A stretch of DNA of 56,150 bases from Rhizobiaceae bacterium. GTDB lineage: Bacteria > Pseudomonadota > Alphaproteobacteria > Rhizobiales > Rhizobiaceae. Numbering within the stretch: position 1 is the stretch's first letter; every line of letters starts with the position of its first letter. The notes below the pieces were generated by a model. The model ran no database searches. It was not told the origin of the DNA and saw only the letters and a program-made list of their open reading frames with translations. The DNA lies in assembly GCA_029212415.1 (NCBI GenBank), contig JARGOF010000034.1, forward strand, positions 1 to 56,150. Direction: 5' to 3'. Positions 15,787 to 24,561 of the stretch are shown piece by piece. Made by a program: the position numbers and the translations under genes.

Positions 15787-17070
15787 TTAGGCCGGTTCTG
15801 CCGTCATGACAAGGCATGCATTCTGTCCGCCGAAGCCAAAGGAGTTGGACAGAACCGATGTGACATTGTGATCGCGTTTGACATTGGGCACCACATCCAT
15901 CTCGATTGCCGGGTCCGGATTTTCGTAATTGATGGTCGGCGGGACGGTGCCGGTGGCGATGGTCAGCAGCGAGAATATGGCTTCAACAGCGCCGGCGGCG
16001 GTCAATGTATGGCCAATCATGGATTTGTTGGAAGAGACCGGGATGTTGGGCAGGTGGTCGCCAAATACGGTTGACAGGGATTGGTATTCCATCTTGTCAT
16101 TTTCAGGCGTCGATGTGCCATGGGCATTGATATAGCTGATGCCCGTTTCATCCAGACCGGCATCACTGAGCGCTGCCTGGATTGTTGCAATCGCCGGGCC
16201 GCCATCGGGAGAAGAGCGGGTGCGGTGGAAGTGGTCGGCTTTCTCGCCATATCCCTTGAGGATACCCAGGACGCGCGCGCCCCGGCCGATTGCGCTTTCC
16301 AGCGATTCAAGAACCAGCGCGGCGCCACCTTCTGCGATGACAAATCCATCGCGATCCTTGGTGAAAGGCTTTGAGGCCTTTTCCGGCTGGTCATTCTGTG
16401 TCGAGAGCGCTGACAGCAGAGAAAACCGGATCAGGGATTCGGCGTTGACAGAGCCGTCTGTGGCAACGGTCAGAGCCCGGTCGGTTCGTCCCTGACGGAT
16501 GGCATCCACACCCAATTGTATGGCCGTGGCACCCGAGGCACAGGCGGTTGACAGGGTCACCGGCAGCCCGCGGGTGCCATAGGTGTCTGCAAGGCGTTCA
16601 GCCACCGTGCCGAAGAGTGCGGAACGGGTGAAGGATTCATGCGGTTTTTTGCGCAGGGTCGCCAGGATGCCGTCATAGGCGTTTTCCTCATTGGCACCAA
16701 GTCCGGCTTCGTCTGCCAGTTCAAAACGCTGAGACCATTCGCATTCCACCGGTGGTGCGGCGACGAACAGCGGACCGTTGAAATCGCCGTCGATGGACGC
16801 CTGGGCCATGGCCTCGCGTGTGGCTGCATCGGCGAAAGCAAATGACAGTTCACCGGAGATGATGGGCGCATTCATGAAATCGACTGTGCCGGAAATACGC
16901 GTCGCCAAAGCATCGGTGGGAAAGCGGGTGATGGCATGGATGCCGGAGGTGCCGCCGGTCAATGCACGCCAGTTGTCCTCCTTGCCCTGGCCAAGGGAGG
17001 TTACAATTCCCATGCCGGTCACGGCAATCAGCGGACGACCAAGATGGTCCCGGTAAGCGCGTTTTGTCAT
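15787..17070 (-). CDS. fabF1XL: Beta-ketoacyl-ACP synthase FabF1XL (catalytically complete)
   Basis: This FabF-type condensing enzyme elongates the very-long-chain acyl group on AcpXL. It has 427 residues and the full Cys-His-His triad: TACASG (Cys177), NAHGTSTP (His317) and KSMIGHTLTAAG (His354), plus the C-terminal SNSFGFGGQNACLV. It follows fabF2XL by 22 bases. Because its partner lacks the triad, this is probably the subunit that does the chemistry. Adh2XL follows after a 58-base gap. Confidence 0.93.
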   Translation of the reverse strand: MTKRAYRDHLGRPLIAVTGMGIVTSLGQGKEDNWRALTGGTSGIHAITRFPTDALATRISGTVDFMNAPIISGELSFAFADAATREAMAQASIDGDFNGPLFVAAPPVECEWSQRFELADEAGLGANEENAYDGILATLRKKPHESFTRSALFGTVAERLADTYGTRGLPVTLSTACASGATAIQLGVDAIRQGRTDRALTVATDGSVNAESLIRFSLLSALSTQNDQPEKASKPFTKDRDGFVIAEGGAALVLESLESAIGRGARVLGILKGYGEKADHFHRTRSSPDGGPAIATIQAALSDAGLDETGISYINAHGTSTPENDKMEYQSLSTVFGDHLPNIPVSSNKSMIGHTLTAAGAVEAIFSLLTIATGTVPPTINYENPDPAIEMDVVPNVKRDHNVTSVLSNSFGFGGQNACLVMTAEPA

Positions 17071-17092
17071 ATCAGTTTTCCATTCCGGACAT

Positions 17093-18292
17093 TCAATCGG
17101 CTTTCAGAACAGCCAGGCCTTCACCATGAACAAAACCGACAGCCGTGACCAGAGCGCTGGATGCTGCCTCTGGCATGATTGCTTCGTGATTCTGGTCAAA
17201 TTGCGGTAGAATTGCTGCGCTTTTCAGGGCAAGGGCAGCCAGCGCGATGCCGATGGGAAATTGCGCTTCCATGGTATGGCCGGTCAATCCACCATAGCCG
17301 CGCAATGCGGCATCCGGCCAGTTTTTTGCGATCGTGGCTTTCTCGCGGTTCAACAGCTCGTGGCGGCCGGAAGCCCCCGACATGATCAGCAGATCAGATC
17401 CGTCAGACAGCTCGGCGTGTTTGGCCATGTCTTCAATGCGTGTTTCCAATGCACCTTCGTCCCGTGAACCGCGGTTGCCTTCAACCGCCGTCACGACGGC
17501 ATAGATCGTCGCATTTCTGGCCTCTGCATGGGCGCGTGATTCAAGAACCAGAAAAGCCGATGCCGAACCCGTTATGATGCCGCCGCCGACATGGTCACGC
17601 GACCATAGTGGCTGCCAGTCACCCTGGGCGAGACATTGCATGCCTTCATAGAGAATATGCATGTCGGGACGCTCGGCATTGTAGGCGCCGCCGACAAGGG
17701 CGTGGGTCGACTGACCGGAGCGGATGCGCTCATAGGCCGTGGAAACAGCTGAGATGCCGGCGCTTTCCTCGCCCATGAATGTCTTGGAGGAGCCCGTCAC
17801 CTTGTGGACGATGGAAATATTGCCGGCCAGAAGATTGGAAAGTTGTGCAAGAAACAGGGTAGGGCGCAGTTCCGTGGTCAGCTTTTCGTTCAGAAGAACC
17901 TCGCGGTCATTGCGGGTGGCAGCCTCGTTGAGGATCAAAGTGTCGACCGAGATGTCTCTTTCGCCACCACCGGCAGCCACGATCATATCCATGGTTGCGC
18001 AGGCTTCAGGATTTTCTTTCAGGCCGGCATCGTCCAGTGCCAGACCGGCCGTGAAAACACCCAGGCGCTGCCAGTTTTCCATCTGTCGCTGGTCACCGCG
18101 TCGCGGAATCTGTGTCGACCAGTCGATTTGCGGCATCGGATGAACCGGATAGGGGGCAAAGCGATCCCTGTCGATGACAGGTGCAGGTGCCTCATTGCCT
18201 TTGAGAAGTTCTTCATGGGCCTGCCGACCGACACCATGGCAACTGACGATACCGATGCCGGTTATGACAACGTCTGTTGGGCTCTTGCTCAT
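17093..18292 (-). CDS. fabF2XL: Degenerate ketosynthase-fold partner FabF2XL (catalytic Cys and one His missing)
   Basis: The 399-residue protein aligns with FabF from the N-terminal VVITGIGIVSCHG to the C-terminal GEGLAVL. Where FabF has TACASG it reads FMGEESAG, with Glu175/Glu176 at the nucleophile position. Where FabF has NAHGTS it reads MSGASGRH (305-311). Only the GHT histidine (His339) remains. It therefore should not condense acyl chains by itself. The arrangement resembles the KS-alpha/chain-length-factor pairs of type II polyketide synthases, so a heterodimer with FabF1XL that sets chain length is a reasonable inference. It lies between fabZXL and fabF1XL in the minus-strand operon. 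Confidence 0.87.
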   Translation of the reverse strand: MSKSPTDVVITGIGIVSCHGVGRQAHEELLKGNEAPAPVIDRDRFAPYPVHPMPQIDWSTQIPRRGDQRQMENWQRLGVFTAGLALDDAGLKENPEACATMDMIVAAGGGERDISVDTLILNEAATRNDREVLLNEKLTTELRPTLFLAQLSNLLAGNISIVHKVTGSSKTFMGEESAGISAVSTAYERIRSGQSTHALVGGAYNAERPDMHILYEGMQCLAQGDWQPLWSRDHVGGGIITGSASAFLVLESRAHAEARNATIYAVVTAVEGNRGSRDEGALETRIEDMAKHAELSDGSDLLIMSGASGRHELLNREKATIAKNWPDAALRGYGGLTGHTMEAQFPIGIALAALALKSAAILPQFDQNHEAIMPEAASSALVTAVGFVHGEGLAVLKAD

Positions 18293-18303
18293 TGTCTCGA
18301 TTC

Positions 18304-18801
18304 CTAGATGTCGCGTTGTGCGGACAGGGCTTCGAATAGCCCGACTTCAGTGGCGCGCGATCTGATGATTGCGGGCAGGCCGCTGGTATCGAGATCCGCA
18401 CCGGCATCGAATGCTGCCGTTCGAAATTTCAGTTGTCCGTCGCAAATCTTCCTGCCCTGGCTCCGGATGCGCGCTTTTGTCACTGCAAATCCCGAGCCAT
18501 CATGCTCCAGATCGACTTCGATATCCAAAACGGTTTCCGGTTTGACGAAGGTGCGCATCTTGGCGCTGTCCACCGACATCAGGAATGGCATTGCGGCAAA
18601 ATCATTCAGTGCCAATAGCAAAAAACCACTGGCCTGCGCCATGGTTTCAATCAACAGAACACCCGGCACCAGCGGCAGTCCTGGAAAATGCCCTTCAAAC
18701 ACCGGGCTGTTTTTCGGAACCGTTGATGTGGCGACGAGCTTTCCCGCCTGGAGATCAGCACGCTCCACACGATCAATCATCTGAAAATATTCAAGGTGCA
18801 T
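18304..18801 (-). CDS. fabZXL: 3-hydroxyacyl-ACP dehydratase FabZXL
   Basis: This hot-dog-fold dehydratase removes water from the hydroxyacyl intermediate during VLCFA elongation. It has 165 residues from ATG 18801 (a TTG one codon earlier is possible). The family motif FEGHFPGLPLVPGVLLIETMAQ carries the catalytic His38 and Glu52. It is the second gene of the acpXL operon, 11 bases before fabF2XL. Confidence 0.9.
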   Translation of the reverse strand: MHLEYFQMIDRVERADLQAGKLVATSTVPKNSPVFEGHFPGLPLVPGVLLIETMAQASGFLLLALNDFAAMPFLMSVDSAKMRTFVKPETVLDIEVDLEHDGSGFAVTKARIRSQGRKICDGQLKFRTAAFDAGADLDTSGLPAIIRSRATEVGLFEALSAQRDI

Positions 18802-18849
18802 CAATCACCTGTCTTGCGCCTGTTTGTTATGGGATCCGGCGCTGCAAAT

Positions 18850-19128
18850 TCAGCCCTTGGCTGCTTTCAGTTCATCAATTTTCGCGCAGAGATTTTTGAG
18901 AACAAAATACTCTTCGGTTGCGACCTTGCCGTCATTGACCTCTTGCGTCCACTGTTCCAGTGGAATCTTGATGCCGAATTCCTTGTCGATGGCAAATACG
19001 ATGTCAAGAAAATCGAGGCTGTCGATGCCCAGATCGTCAATCGTATGGCTTTCGGGTGTAATGGTTTCCCGATCGATTTCGCTGGTCTCAGCGATAATGT
19101 CGGCGACTTTGTCGAATGTGGCAGACAC
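18850..19128 (-). CDS. acpXL: Very-long-chain acyl carrier protein AcpXL
   Basis: AcpXL carries the growing C28-type chain for lipid A. I chose the GTG start at 19128 because it gives 92 residues ([14 protein letters not shown]...), the usual family length, and lies behind AAGGA; the frame is open further upstream but that part has no ACP character. The phosphopantetheine site is GIDSLDF (Ser37). The tail [20 protein letters not shown] is characteristic of AcpXL and distinguishes it from the housekeeping AcpP. It heads the minus-strand operon and is divergent from mrp. Confidence 0.95.
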   Translation of the reverse strand: MSATFDKVADIIAETSEIDRETITPESHTIDDLGIDSLDFLDIVFAIDKEFGIKIPLEQWTQEVNDGKVATEEYFVLKNLCAKIDELKAAKG

Positions 19129-19344
19129 GTTTATATCCTTGTGTTTCGTCTGGTTTGGGTGAGCTATAGGAAAATACGATGCAAAAGCCAATGGGCTGTA
19201 GAGTGTTTCTTGGTTGAATACCATGATGGATTGCCAATTCCCCGCAATGAGCGGGCTTTGCAACCAGGCTTGTGCCATTGTTCCGGTCGGTATTGTGTAC
19301 TATTTGCGCCATTGCGTGTGTCTCATACAAGGGAAATCAACAAA

Positions 19345-20514
19345 ATGTCGAATGTCACCAAAGAACGGGTCCTCAAACAGCTTGAGGGTGTCAGTCATGA
19401 AGCCATTGGTGGTGACATCGTCAGCAAGGGCATGGTTTCGGACATCTTCATTGCCGATGGGAAGGTGTTCTTTTCCATCACAGTGCCTGCAGCACTGGCG
19501 CAGAAACTTGAGCCGCTGCGGCAGGCGGCAGAAGAATCAGTCAAATCAATCGACGGCGTCAAAGGGGCAATGGTGGCGCTGACCGCGGAAAAGAAGGCCG
19601 GTGCCGGTGAAAATGCCGCAGCCGGCGCGCCACCACCCAGGCCGCAGCCAAAGGCTGCCCAGCCGAACGCCCAGCCCACCCCTCAGGCACAACAACCTGC
19701 AAAGGCCGGCGTTCCCGGTGTTGGCGCCATCATCGCGGTTGCATCGGGCAAGGGTGGCGTTGGCAAATCGACGACGGCCGTCAATCTTGCGCTCGGTCTG
19801 CAGTCGATTGGCCTCAAGGTCGGCGTGCTGGATGCCGACATCTATGGTCCGTCAATCCCGCGGTTGCTCAATGTAACCGGACGCCCGGAGGAAATTGGCG
19901 GACGCAAGCTCAAGCCAAAGGAAGCCTATGGGCTGAAGGTCATGTCCATGGGATTCCTGGTGGACGAAGACACGCCGATGATCTGGCGTGGCCCGATGGT
20001 TGTTTCCGCCCTGACGCAAATGTTGCGGGAAGTCGACTGGGGCACGCTCGACGTCATTGTGGTCGATATGCCGCCGGGCACCGGCGATGTACAACTGACC
20101 ATGGCGCAGAAGGTTCCGCTGGCCGGCGCCGTCATTGTCTCCACACCACAGGACCTGGCATTGATTGATGCCCGCAAGGGTCTCAACATGTTCAGGAAGG
20201 TGGATGTACCCCTGTTGGGTGTCATCGAGAACATGAGCTATTTCCTCTGTCCCTCCTGTGGTGAGCGGTCCGATATCTTTGGTCATGGCGGCGCGCGTGA
20301 CGAGGCGGCAAAGATCAATGTTCCGTTCCTCGGGGAGGTGCCCCTGCATATGGATATTCGCAAGAATTCCGATGCCGGCACGCCGGTCGTCGTCTCCCAG
20401 TCCGACGGGCCGCATGCCCAGATCTATCGCGACATTGCCCTCAAGGTCCGCGACCAGATCATGGACAGCCAGGAGAAACTGGACGCTTCCACGCCGCGCA
20501 TCGTCTTCGAATAG
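19345..20514 (+). CDS. mrp: Mrp/ApbC-type Fe-S cluster carrier ATPase
   Basis: This P-loop NTPase binds and transfers Fe-S clusters to apoproteins. From ATG 19345 it has 389 residues: an N-terminal MIP18-like DUF59 domain (1 to about 85), a Pro/Ala/Gln-rich linker, then the deviant Walker A GKGGVGKST (135-143) and the cluster-ligating pair CPSC (302-305). The open frame extends back to 18796, but that part overlaps acpXL and has no family similarity. It is probably monocistronic with its own promoter in 19129-19344. Confidence 0.94.
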   Translation: MSNVTKERVLKQLEGVSHEAIGGDIVSKGMVSDIFIADGKVFFSITVPAALAQKLEPLRQAAEESVKSIDGVKGAMVALTAEKKAGAGENAAAGAPPPRPQPKAAQPNAQPTPQAQQPAKAGVPGVGAIIAVASGKGGVGKSTTAVNLALGLQSIGLKVGVLDADIYGPSIPRLLNVTGRPEEIGGRKLKPKEAYGLKVMSMGFLVDEDTPMIWRGPMVVSALTQMLREVDWGTLDVIVVDMPPGTGDVQLTMAQKVPLAGAVIVSTPQDLALIDARKGLNMFRKVDVPLLGVIENMSYFLCPSCGERSDIFGHGGARDEAAKINVPFLGEVPLHMDIRKNSDAGTPVVVSQSDGPHAQIYRDIALKVRDQIMDSQEKLDASTPRIVFE

Positions 20515-20628
20515 GCATCTGCCTATCCAGGCATGGTCGCACTGGCCGTGTCGCAATGGTCGTCTGTTCCGGGCATATACCCGGCGCAGCGCCTGCGTGT
20601 GTCCTGTGCCCAGAGGAATGCGTTAAAA

Positions 20629-20664
20629 TTGACCAGATGATAAAAAATTTGACCTTGTGAGAAA
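20629..20664. promoter_or_regulatory. Two tandem RutR-like boxes upstream of preT
   Basis: Two elements starting TTGACC lie exactly 20 bases apart: TTGACCAGATGATAAA at 20629-20644 and TTGACCTTGTGAGAAA at 20649-20664. Each has a strong left half of the RutR consensus TTGACCA-nn-TGGTCAA and a weaker right half starting TG. They lie about 90-125 bases before preT. The wider gap 20515-20753 holds no gene. Confidence 0.45.
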
Positions 20665-20753
20665 ATCAGGCCATTCTGACCTCAACGAATGGGAACAATG
20701 CCGCATAAGGGTGTCAACGAGCATCTGGCGGCTGACAATATAAGGAGGTCTGA

Positions 20754-22103
20754 ATGTCGACACAGGCAACTCGCGACATCAAGGGCGGACGGCTTGATCC
20801 GTCGGACTATGCTGAAAATTTCTCGGATATTCATCCACCACTCAGTCGCCACGAAGCGCTGGTGGAAGCTGATCGCTGCTATTTTTGCTATGATGCACCC
20901 TGCATGACGGCCTGTCCGACGAGCATTGATGTGCCGCTTTTCATCCGGCAGATCTCCGCCGATAATCCGAAAGGCTCGGCAAAGACCATATTCGAACAGA
21001 ATATCCTTGGCGGCATGTGCGCCCGTGTGTGTCCGACCGAAACCCTTTGCGAACAGGCTTGCGTGCGCGAAGCGGCGGAAGGAAAACCGGTCAAGATCGG
21101 TCAATTGCAGCGTTATGCAACAGACCACCTGATGCGCGAATTCAAGGAGCATCCGTTTCAAAGAACAGCATCCACCGGCAAGCGGATTGCCGTTGTCGGG
21201 GCAGGGCCTGCTGGCCTTTCCTGTGCCCACCGGCTGGCCATGCATGGTCATGATGTGACGGTGTTCGAAGCCCGTGAAAAGGCTGGTGGCCTTAGCGAAT
21301 ACGGCATTGCGGCTTACAAATCCGTTGACGATTTCGCCCAGAAAGAGCTTCAGTTCATTCTGGATATCGGCGGCATCACCATCGAGAACAACAAGAAGCT
21401 TGGCGCCGAAATCACGGTCAGCGGGCTTGCTGCCGATTATGACGCGGTTTTCCTTGGAATCGGTCTTGGCAACGTCAATGCGCTTGGTCTTGAGGGCGAA
21501 GAGGCTGACGGTTGCGTGGATGCGGTTGATTATATCGCACGGCTGCGCCAGGCCACGGATCTTTCAACCATGCCCATTGGCCGCCATGTGGTTGTCATTG
21601 GCGGCGGGATGACCGCCATTGATGTCGCCACCCAGGCAAAGCTTCTGGGGGCCGAAGAGGTGACGATTGCCTATCGCCGCGGCAAGGACGGCATGAATGC
21701 CAGCGATTATGAACAGGAACTGGCGCAGACCCATGGCGTGACCATCCGTCACTGGCTGCAGCCCAAGGCACTGGTGCTGGCGGACAATGGATCGATTGCC
21801 GGCATTGAGCTGGAATATACAAGTCAGGCCAATGGAACACTTGCCGGAACCGGGGAGACGACGACGCTTGTTGCCGATCAGGTCTTCAAGGCCATTGGTC
21901 AGCAGTTTGACGGACATCCACTGGCAGGCAGCGGCATCGATCTTGACCGTGGACGCATCAGAACAAATGACGAGCGCAAGACCAGTCTTGCCAATGTGTG
22001 GGCCGGTGGCGATTGCGTGCGAAGCGGCGAGGACCTGACGGTGGTCTCCGTGGAAGACGGCAAGGTCGCCGCTGAATCCATTCATGCAACGCTGACAGCT
22101 TAG
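20754..22103 (+). CDS. preT: NAD-dependent dihydropyrimidine dehydrogenase subunit PreT
   Basis: PreT takes electrons from NADH and passes them to PreA, which reduces uracil or thymine to the 5,6-dihydro form, the first step of reductive pyrimidine breakdown. The 449-residue protein has two N-terminal Cys groups for 4Fe-4S clusters (Cys42, 45, 50, 54 and Cys89, 93, 99, 103), an FAD loop GAGPAGLS near 146, and a second nucleotide loop VIGGGMTAIDVA. AAGGAGG precedes the ATG. The fold is that of the glutamate synthase small subunit, but the preA gene 15 bases downstream identifies it. Confidence 0.93.
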   Translation: MSTQATRDIKGGRLDPSDYAENFSDIHPPLSRHEALVEADRCYFCYDAPCMTACPTSIDVPLFIRQISADNPKGSAKTIFEQNILGGMCARVCPTETLCEQACVREAAEGKPVKIGQLQRYATDHLMREFKEHPFQRTASTGKRIAVVGAGPAGLSCAHRLAMHGHDVTVFEAREKAGGLSEYGIAAYKSVDDFAQKELQFILDIGGITIENNKKLGAEITVSGLAADYDAVFLGIGLGNVNALGLEGEEADGCVDAVDYIARLRQATDLSTMPIGRHVVVIGGGMTAIDVATQAKLLGAEEVTIAYRRGKDGMNASDYEQELAQTHGVTIRHWLQPKALVLADNGSIAGIELEYTSQANGTLAGTGETTTLVADQVFKAIGQQFDGHPLAGSGIDLDRGRIRTNDERKTSLANVWAGGDCVRSGEDLTVVSVEDGKVAAESIHATLTA

Positions 22104-22118
22104 GACCGGGAGAGTATT

Positions 22119-23429
22119 ATGGCAGATATCTCAACGAATTTTCTTGGAATCAAATCGCCTAATCCATTCTGGCTGGCCTCGGCTCCGCCAACGGACAAGG
22201 CCTATAACGTCGAACGGGCCTTTGAAGCGGGTTGGGGCGGCGTTGTCTGGAAGACATTGGGCGAGGCCGGTCCGCCGGTTGTCAACGTCAATGGACCACG
22301 TTACGGCGCCATCTACGGGCCGGACCGTCGTTTGCTCGGGCTGAACAATATCGAATTGATTACCGACCGTGATCTGGAGATCAATCTAAAGGAAATCACC
22401 GAGGTCAAGAAACGCTGGCCGGATCGCGCGATGATCGTCTCGCTGATGGTGCCCTGTGAAGAGGAATCATGGAAATCCATTTTGCTGCGGGTCAATGAGA
22501 CCGGCGCTGATGGTATCGAGCTGAATTTCGGCTGTCCGCACGGCATGAGCGAACGCGGCATGGGGGCGGCTGTCGGTCAGGTGCCTGAATATATCGAAAT
22601 GGTGTCGCGCTGGTGCAAGCAATATACCGACCTGCCGGTGATCGTGAAGCTGACGCCCAATATTACCGATGTACGCTATCCGGCGCGCGCTGCGCGAAAG
22701 GGTGGTGCGGATGCCGTGTCACTGATCAATACGATCAACTCGATTGTCGCTGTCGATCTGGACAATCTTGCTCCGGTCCCGACCATTGATGGCAAGGGCT
22801 CTCACGGCGGTTATTGTGGTCCGGCTGTCAAGCCGATCGCGCTGAACATGGTGGCTGAAATTGCCCGGGATGTGGAAACGCACGGCCTGCCGATTTCCGG
22901 CATCGGCGGCATCAACACCTGGCGGGACGCAGCCGAATTCATCGCGCTTGGTTGCGGCACTGTGCAGGTTTGTACGGCGGCCATGACCTACGGTTTCAAG
23001 ATCGTTCAGGAAATGACCGAAGGCCTGTCCGACTGGATGGATGAAAAGGGCTATCAGTCCCTGGAGGATTTCCTGGGCAAGGCTGTTCCCAATGTTTCGG
23101 ACTGGCAGTATCTCAATCTGAACTATGTGACAAAGGCGCGGATTGATCAGGATTCCTGCATCAAGTGTGGTCGGTGCCACATCGCCTGTGAGGACACGTC
23201 GCATCAGGCGATTACCAATATGGTTGATGGCGCACGCATGTTTGAAGTGATTGACGAGGAATGCGTCGGCTGCAACCTGTGTGTGAGTGTTTGCCCCGTG
23301 GAAGACTGTATCACCATGGAAACCATCAGTGGTGTTGATCCGCGCACCGGCAAGACCATTGATCCCGACTATGCCAATTGGACAACGCACCCCAACAATC
23401 CGATGGCTGTGAAGGTCGCTGCCGAATAA
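22119..23429 (+). CDS. preA: NAD-dependent dihydropyrimidine dehydrogenase subunit PreA
   Basis: PreA is the FMN-containing catalytic subunit that reduces the pyrimidine ring. Residues 1 to about 310 form a dihydroorotate-dehydrogenase-like barrel with ASAPPT, NFGCPHG and ISGIGGI. The C-terminal ferredoxin domain has two 4Fe-4S motifs, CIKCGRCHIAC (347-357) and CVGCNLCVSVC (382-392). At 436 residues it matches bacterial PreA. The downstream hydA and carbamoyl hydrolase genes complete the pathway. Confidence 0.94.
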   Translation: MADISTNFLGIKSPNPFWLASAPPTDKAYNVERAFEAGWGGVVWKTLGEAGPPVVNVNGPRYGAIYGPDRRLLGLNNIELITDRDLEINLKEITEVKKRWPDRAMIVSLMVPCEEESWKSILLRVNETGADGIELNFGCPHGMSERGMGAAVGQVPEYIEMVSRWCKQYTDLPVIVKLTPNITDVRYPARAARKGGADAVSLINTINSIVAVDLDNLAPVPTIDGKGSHGGYCGPAVKPIALNMVAEIARDVETHGLPISGIGGINTWRDAAEFIALGCGTVQVCTAAMTYGFKIVQEMTEGLSDWMDEKGYQSLEDFLGKAVPNVSDWQYLNLNYVTKARIDQDSCIKCGRCHIACEDTSHQAITNMVDGARMFEVIDEECVGCNLCVSVCPVEDCITMETISGVDPRTGKTIDPDYANWTTHPNNPMAVKVAAE

Positions 23430-23445
23430 AACCAGAATGTGACAC

Positions 23446-23475
23446 AATCCCTGGCCGGGGTTTCGGCCGGGGATT
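23446..23475 (+). terminator. Strong hairpin after preA
   Basis: Arms AATCCCTGGCCG (23446-23457) and CGGCCGGGGATT (23464-23475) pair over 12 positions with one G-T wobble around the loop GGGTTT. No T-run follows, so it may attenuate, protect the mRNA end, or be Rho-assisted. A RutR-type half-site TTGACCA (23474-23480) starts at its right edge. Confidence 0.4.
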
Positions 23476-23557
23476 GACCAAAATGGCTATTGACCCGGCG
23501 TGCTCTTGACGAACCGTGTGCGTGGTGCCAATGCACTGATGCCGATAGGAAACGGCC

Positions 23558-24508
23558 ATGAGGGGGCATTGGATGTCTGATCGAAGCGGTGCTTTGCCGC
23601 TCTTGCCAACAGGTCTTGCGAGCGGCATGGAAAAGCTGCGCGGACATCTGGCGATGATCCTGTTTGCCGCCTTGATATCCCTGTCATTCTCCCTTGGCTC
23701 ACTGGCGGCGCCGCATATCGGTCCGGCTGCCCTCAATGCCATGCGCTTCTTTATTGCGACAATGGTGATGGGATTGGTGGTTTTTGCGCTCTATCGCCGC
23801 ATTCCACTGCCCAGGGCGCAGGCCTGGCGCTTCGGTGTGCTTGGTTCCTTGATGGCCATCTATTTCGTCACCATGTTCATGGCATTGGGCATGACCACGC
23901 CGATATCCACCGGAGCAGTGTTTACCCTGATCCCATTGATGAGCGCTGGTTTCGGCTTCCTGTTTCTGCGCCAGACCGTGCGTCCCATCGTTCTCATCAG
24001 CCTGCTGCTTGCCGGATGTGGTTCAATCTGGGTGATCTTTCGGGGCGATATCGCGGCCATGTTGTCGTTTGATATCGGAGCGGGTGAGATTATCTTCATC
24101 TTCGGCTGTGCCTGCCATGCAGCCTATGCTCCGCTGATCAAGAAACTGAACCGGGGTGAGCCGGTCATGCTGACCACCTATTGGACGACGGTCGCCACCT
24201 GCATTGTCATTTCGGTTTACGGCGCAAGGGAAATTGTCGCGACGGACTGGCTGTCGTTGCCCGTTGTTGCCTGGGCGTCCATTGGCTATCTTGCCATTTT
24301 CACCTCTGCCATCACGTTCTTTCTGGTGCAATATGCATCGATGCGACTGCCGGCCGCCAAGGTCCTTTCCTATGGCTATCTGATACCGGGGTTTATTATT
24401 CTCAATGAAGGATTTCTCGGGCACGGATGGGTAAGCCTTGCCGTCTTTGCAGGAGCCATTGTAACCGTTTTGGGATTGATCGTGGTGGCTTTCGCCCCGG
24501 ATGTTTAA
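23558..24508 (+). CDS. DMT/EamA-family transporter, 10 TM
   Basis: This inner-membrane protein of up to 316 residues has two EamA halves (about 30-160 and 170-315), each with five hydrophobic helices. It shows family features such as the Pro-rich MGMTTPISTGAVFTLIPLMSAGFGFL. ATG 23573 has the better-spaced GAGGGGG ribosome site and could be the true start; ATG 23558 is also possible. The substrate is unknown. It lies inside the pyrimidine-catabolism region, so export of a pathway by-product or uptake of a related compound is conceivable, but this is context only. Confidence 0.85.
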   Translation: MRGHWMSDRSGALPLLPTGLASGMEKLRGHLAMILFAALISLSFSLGSLAAPHIGPAALNAMRFFIATMVMGLVVFALYRRIPLPRAQAWRFGVLGSLMAIYFVTMFMALGMTTPISTGAVFTLIPLMSAGFGFLFLRQTVRPIVLISLLLAGCGSIWVIFRGDIAAMLSFDIGAGEIIFIFGCACHAAYAPLIKKLNRGEPVMLTTYWTTVATCIVISVYGAREIVATDWLSLPVVAWASIGYLAIFTSAITFFLVQYASMRLPAAKVLSYGYLIPGFIILNEGFLGHGWVSLAVFAGAIVTVLGLIVVAFAPDV

Positions 24509-24561
24509 TCGAGTCTGGACAGATATTGTCTTCAAATTCTGGAAGAAATGAAAAGGGGTGC

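Noticed and set aside
18796-19344. Upstream extension of the mrp reading frame
   Set aside because: The extension overlaps acpXL antisense and has no similarity to Mrp; the family N-terminus starts at ATG 19345.
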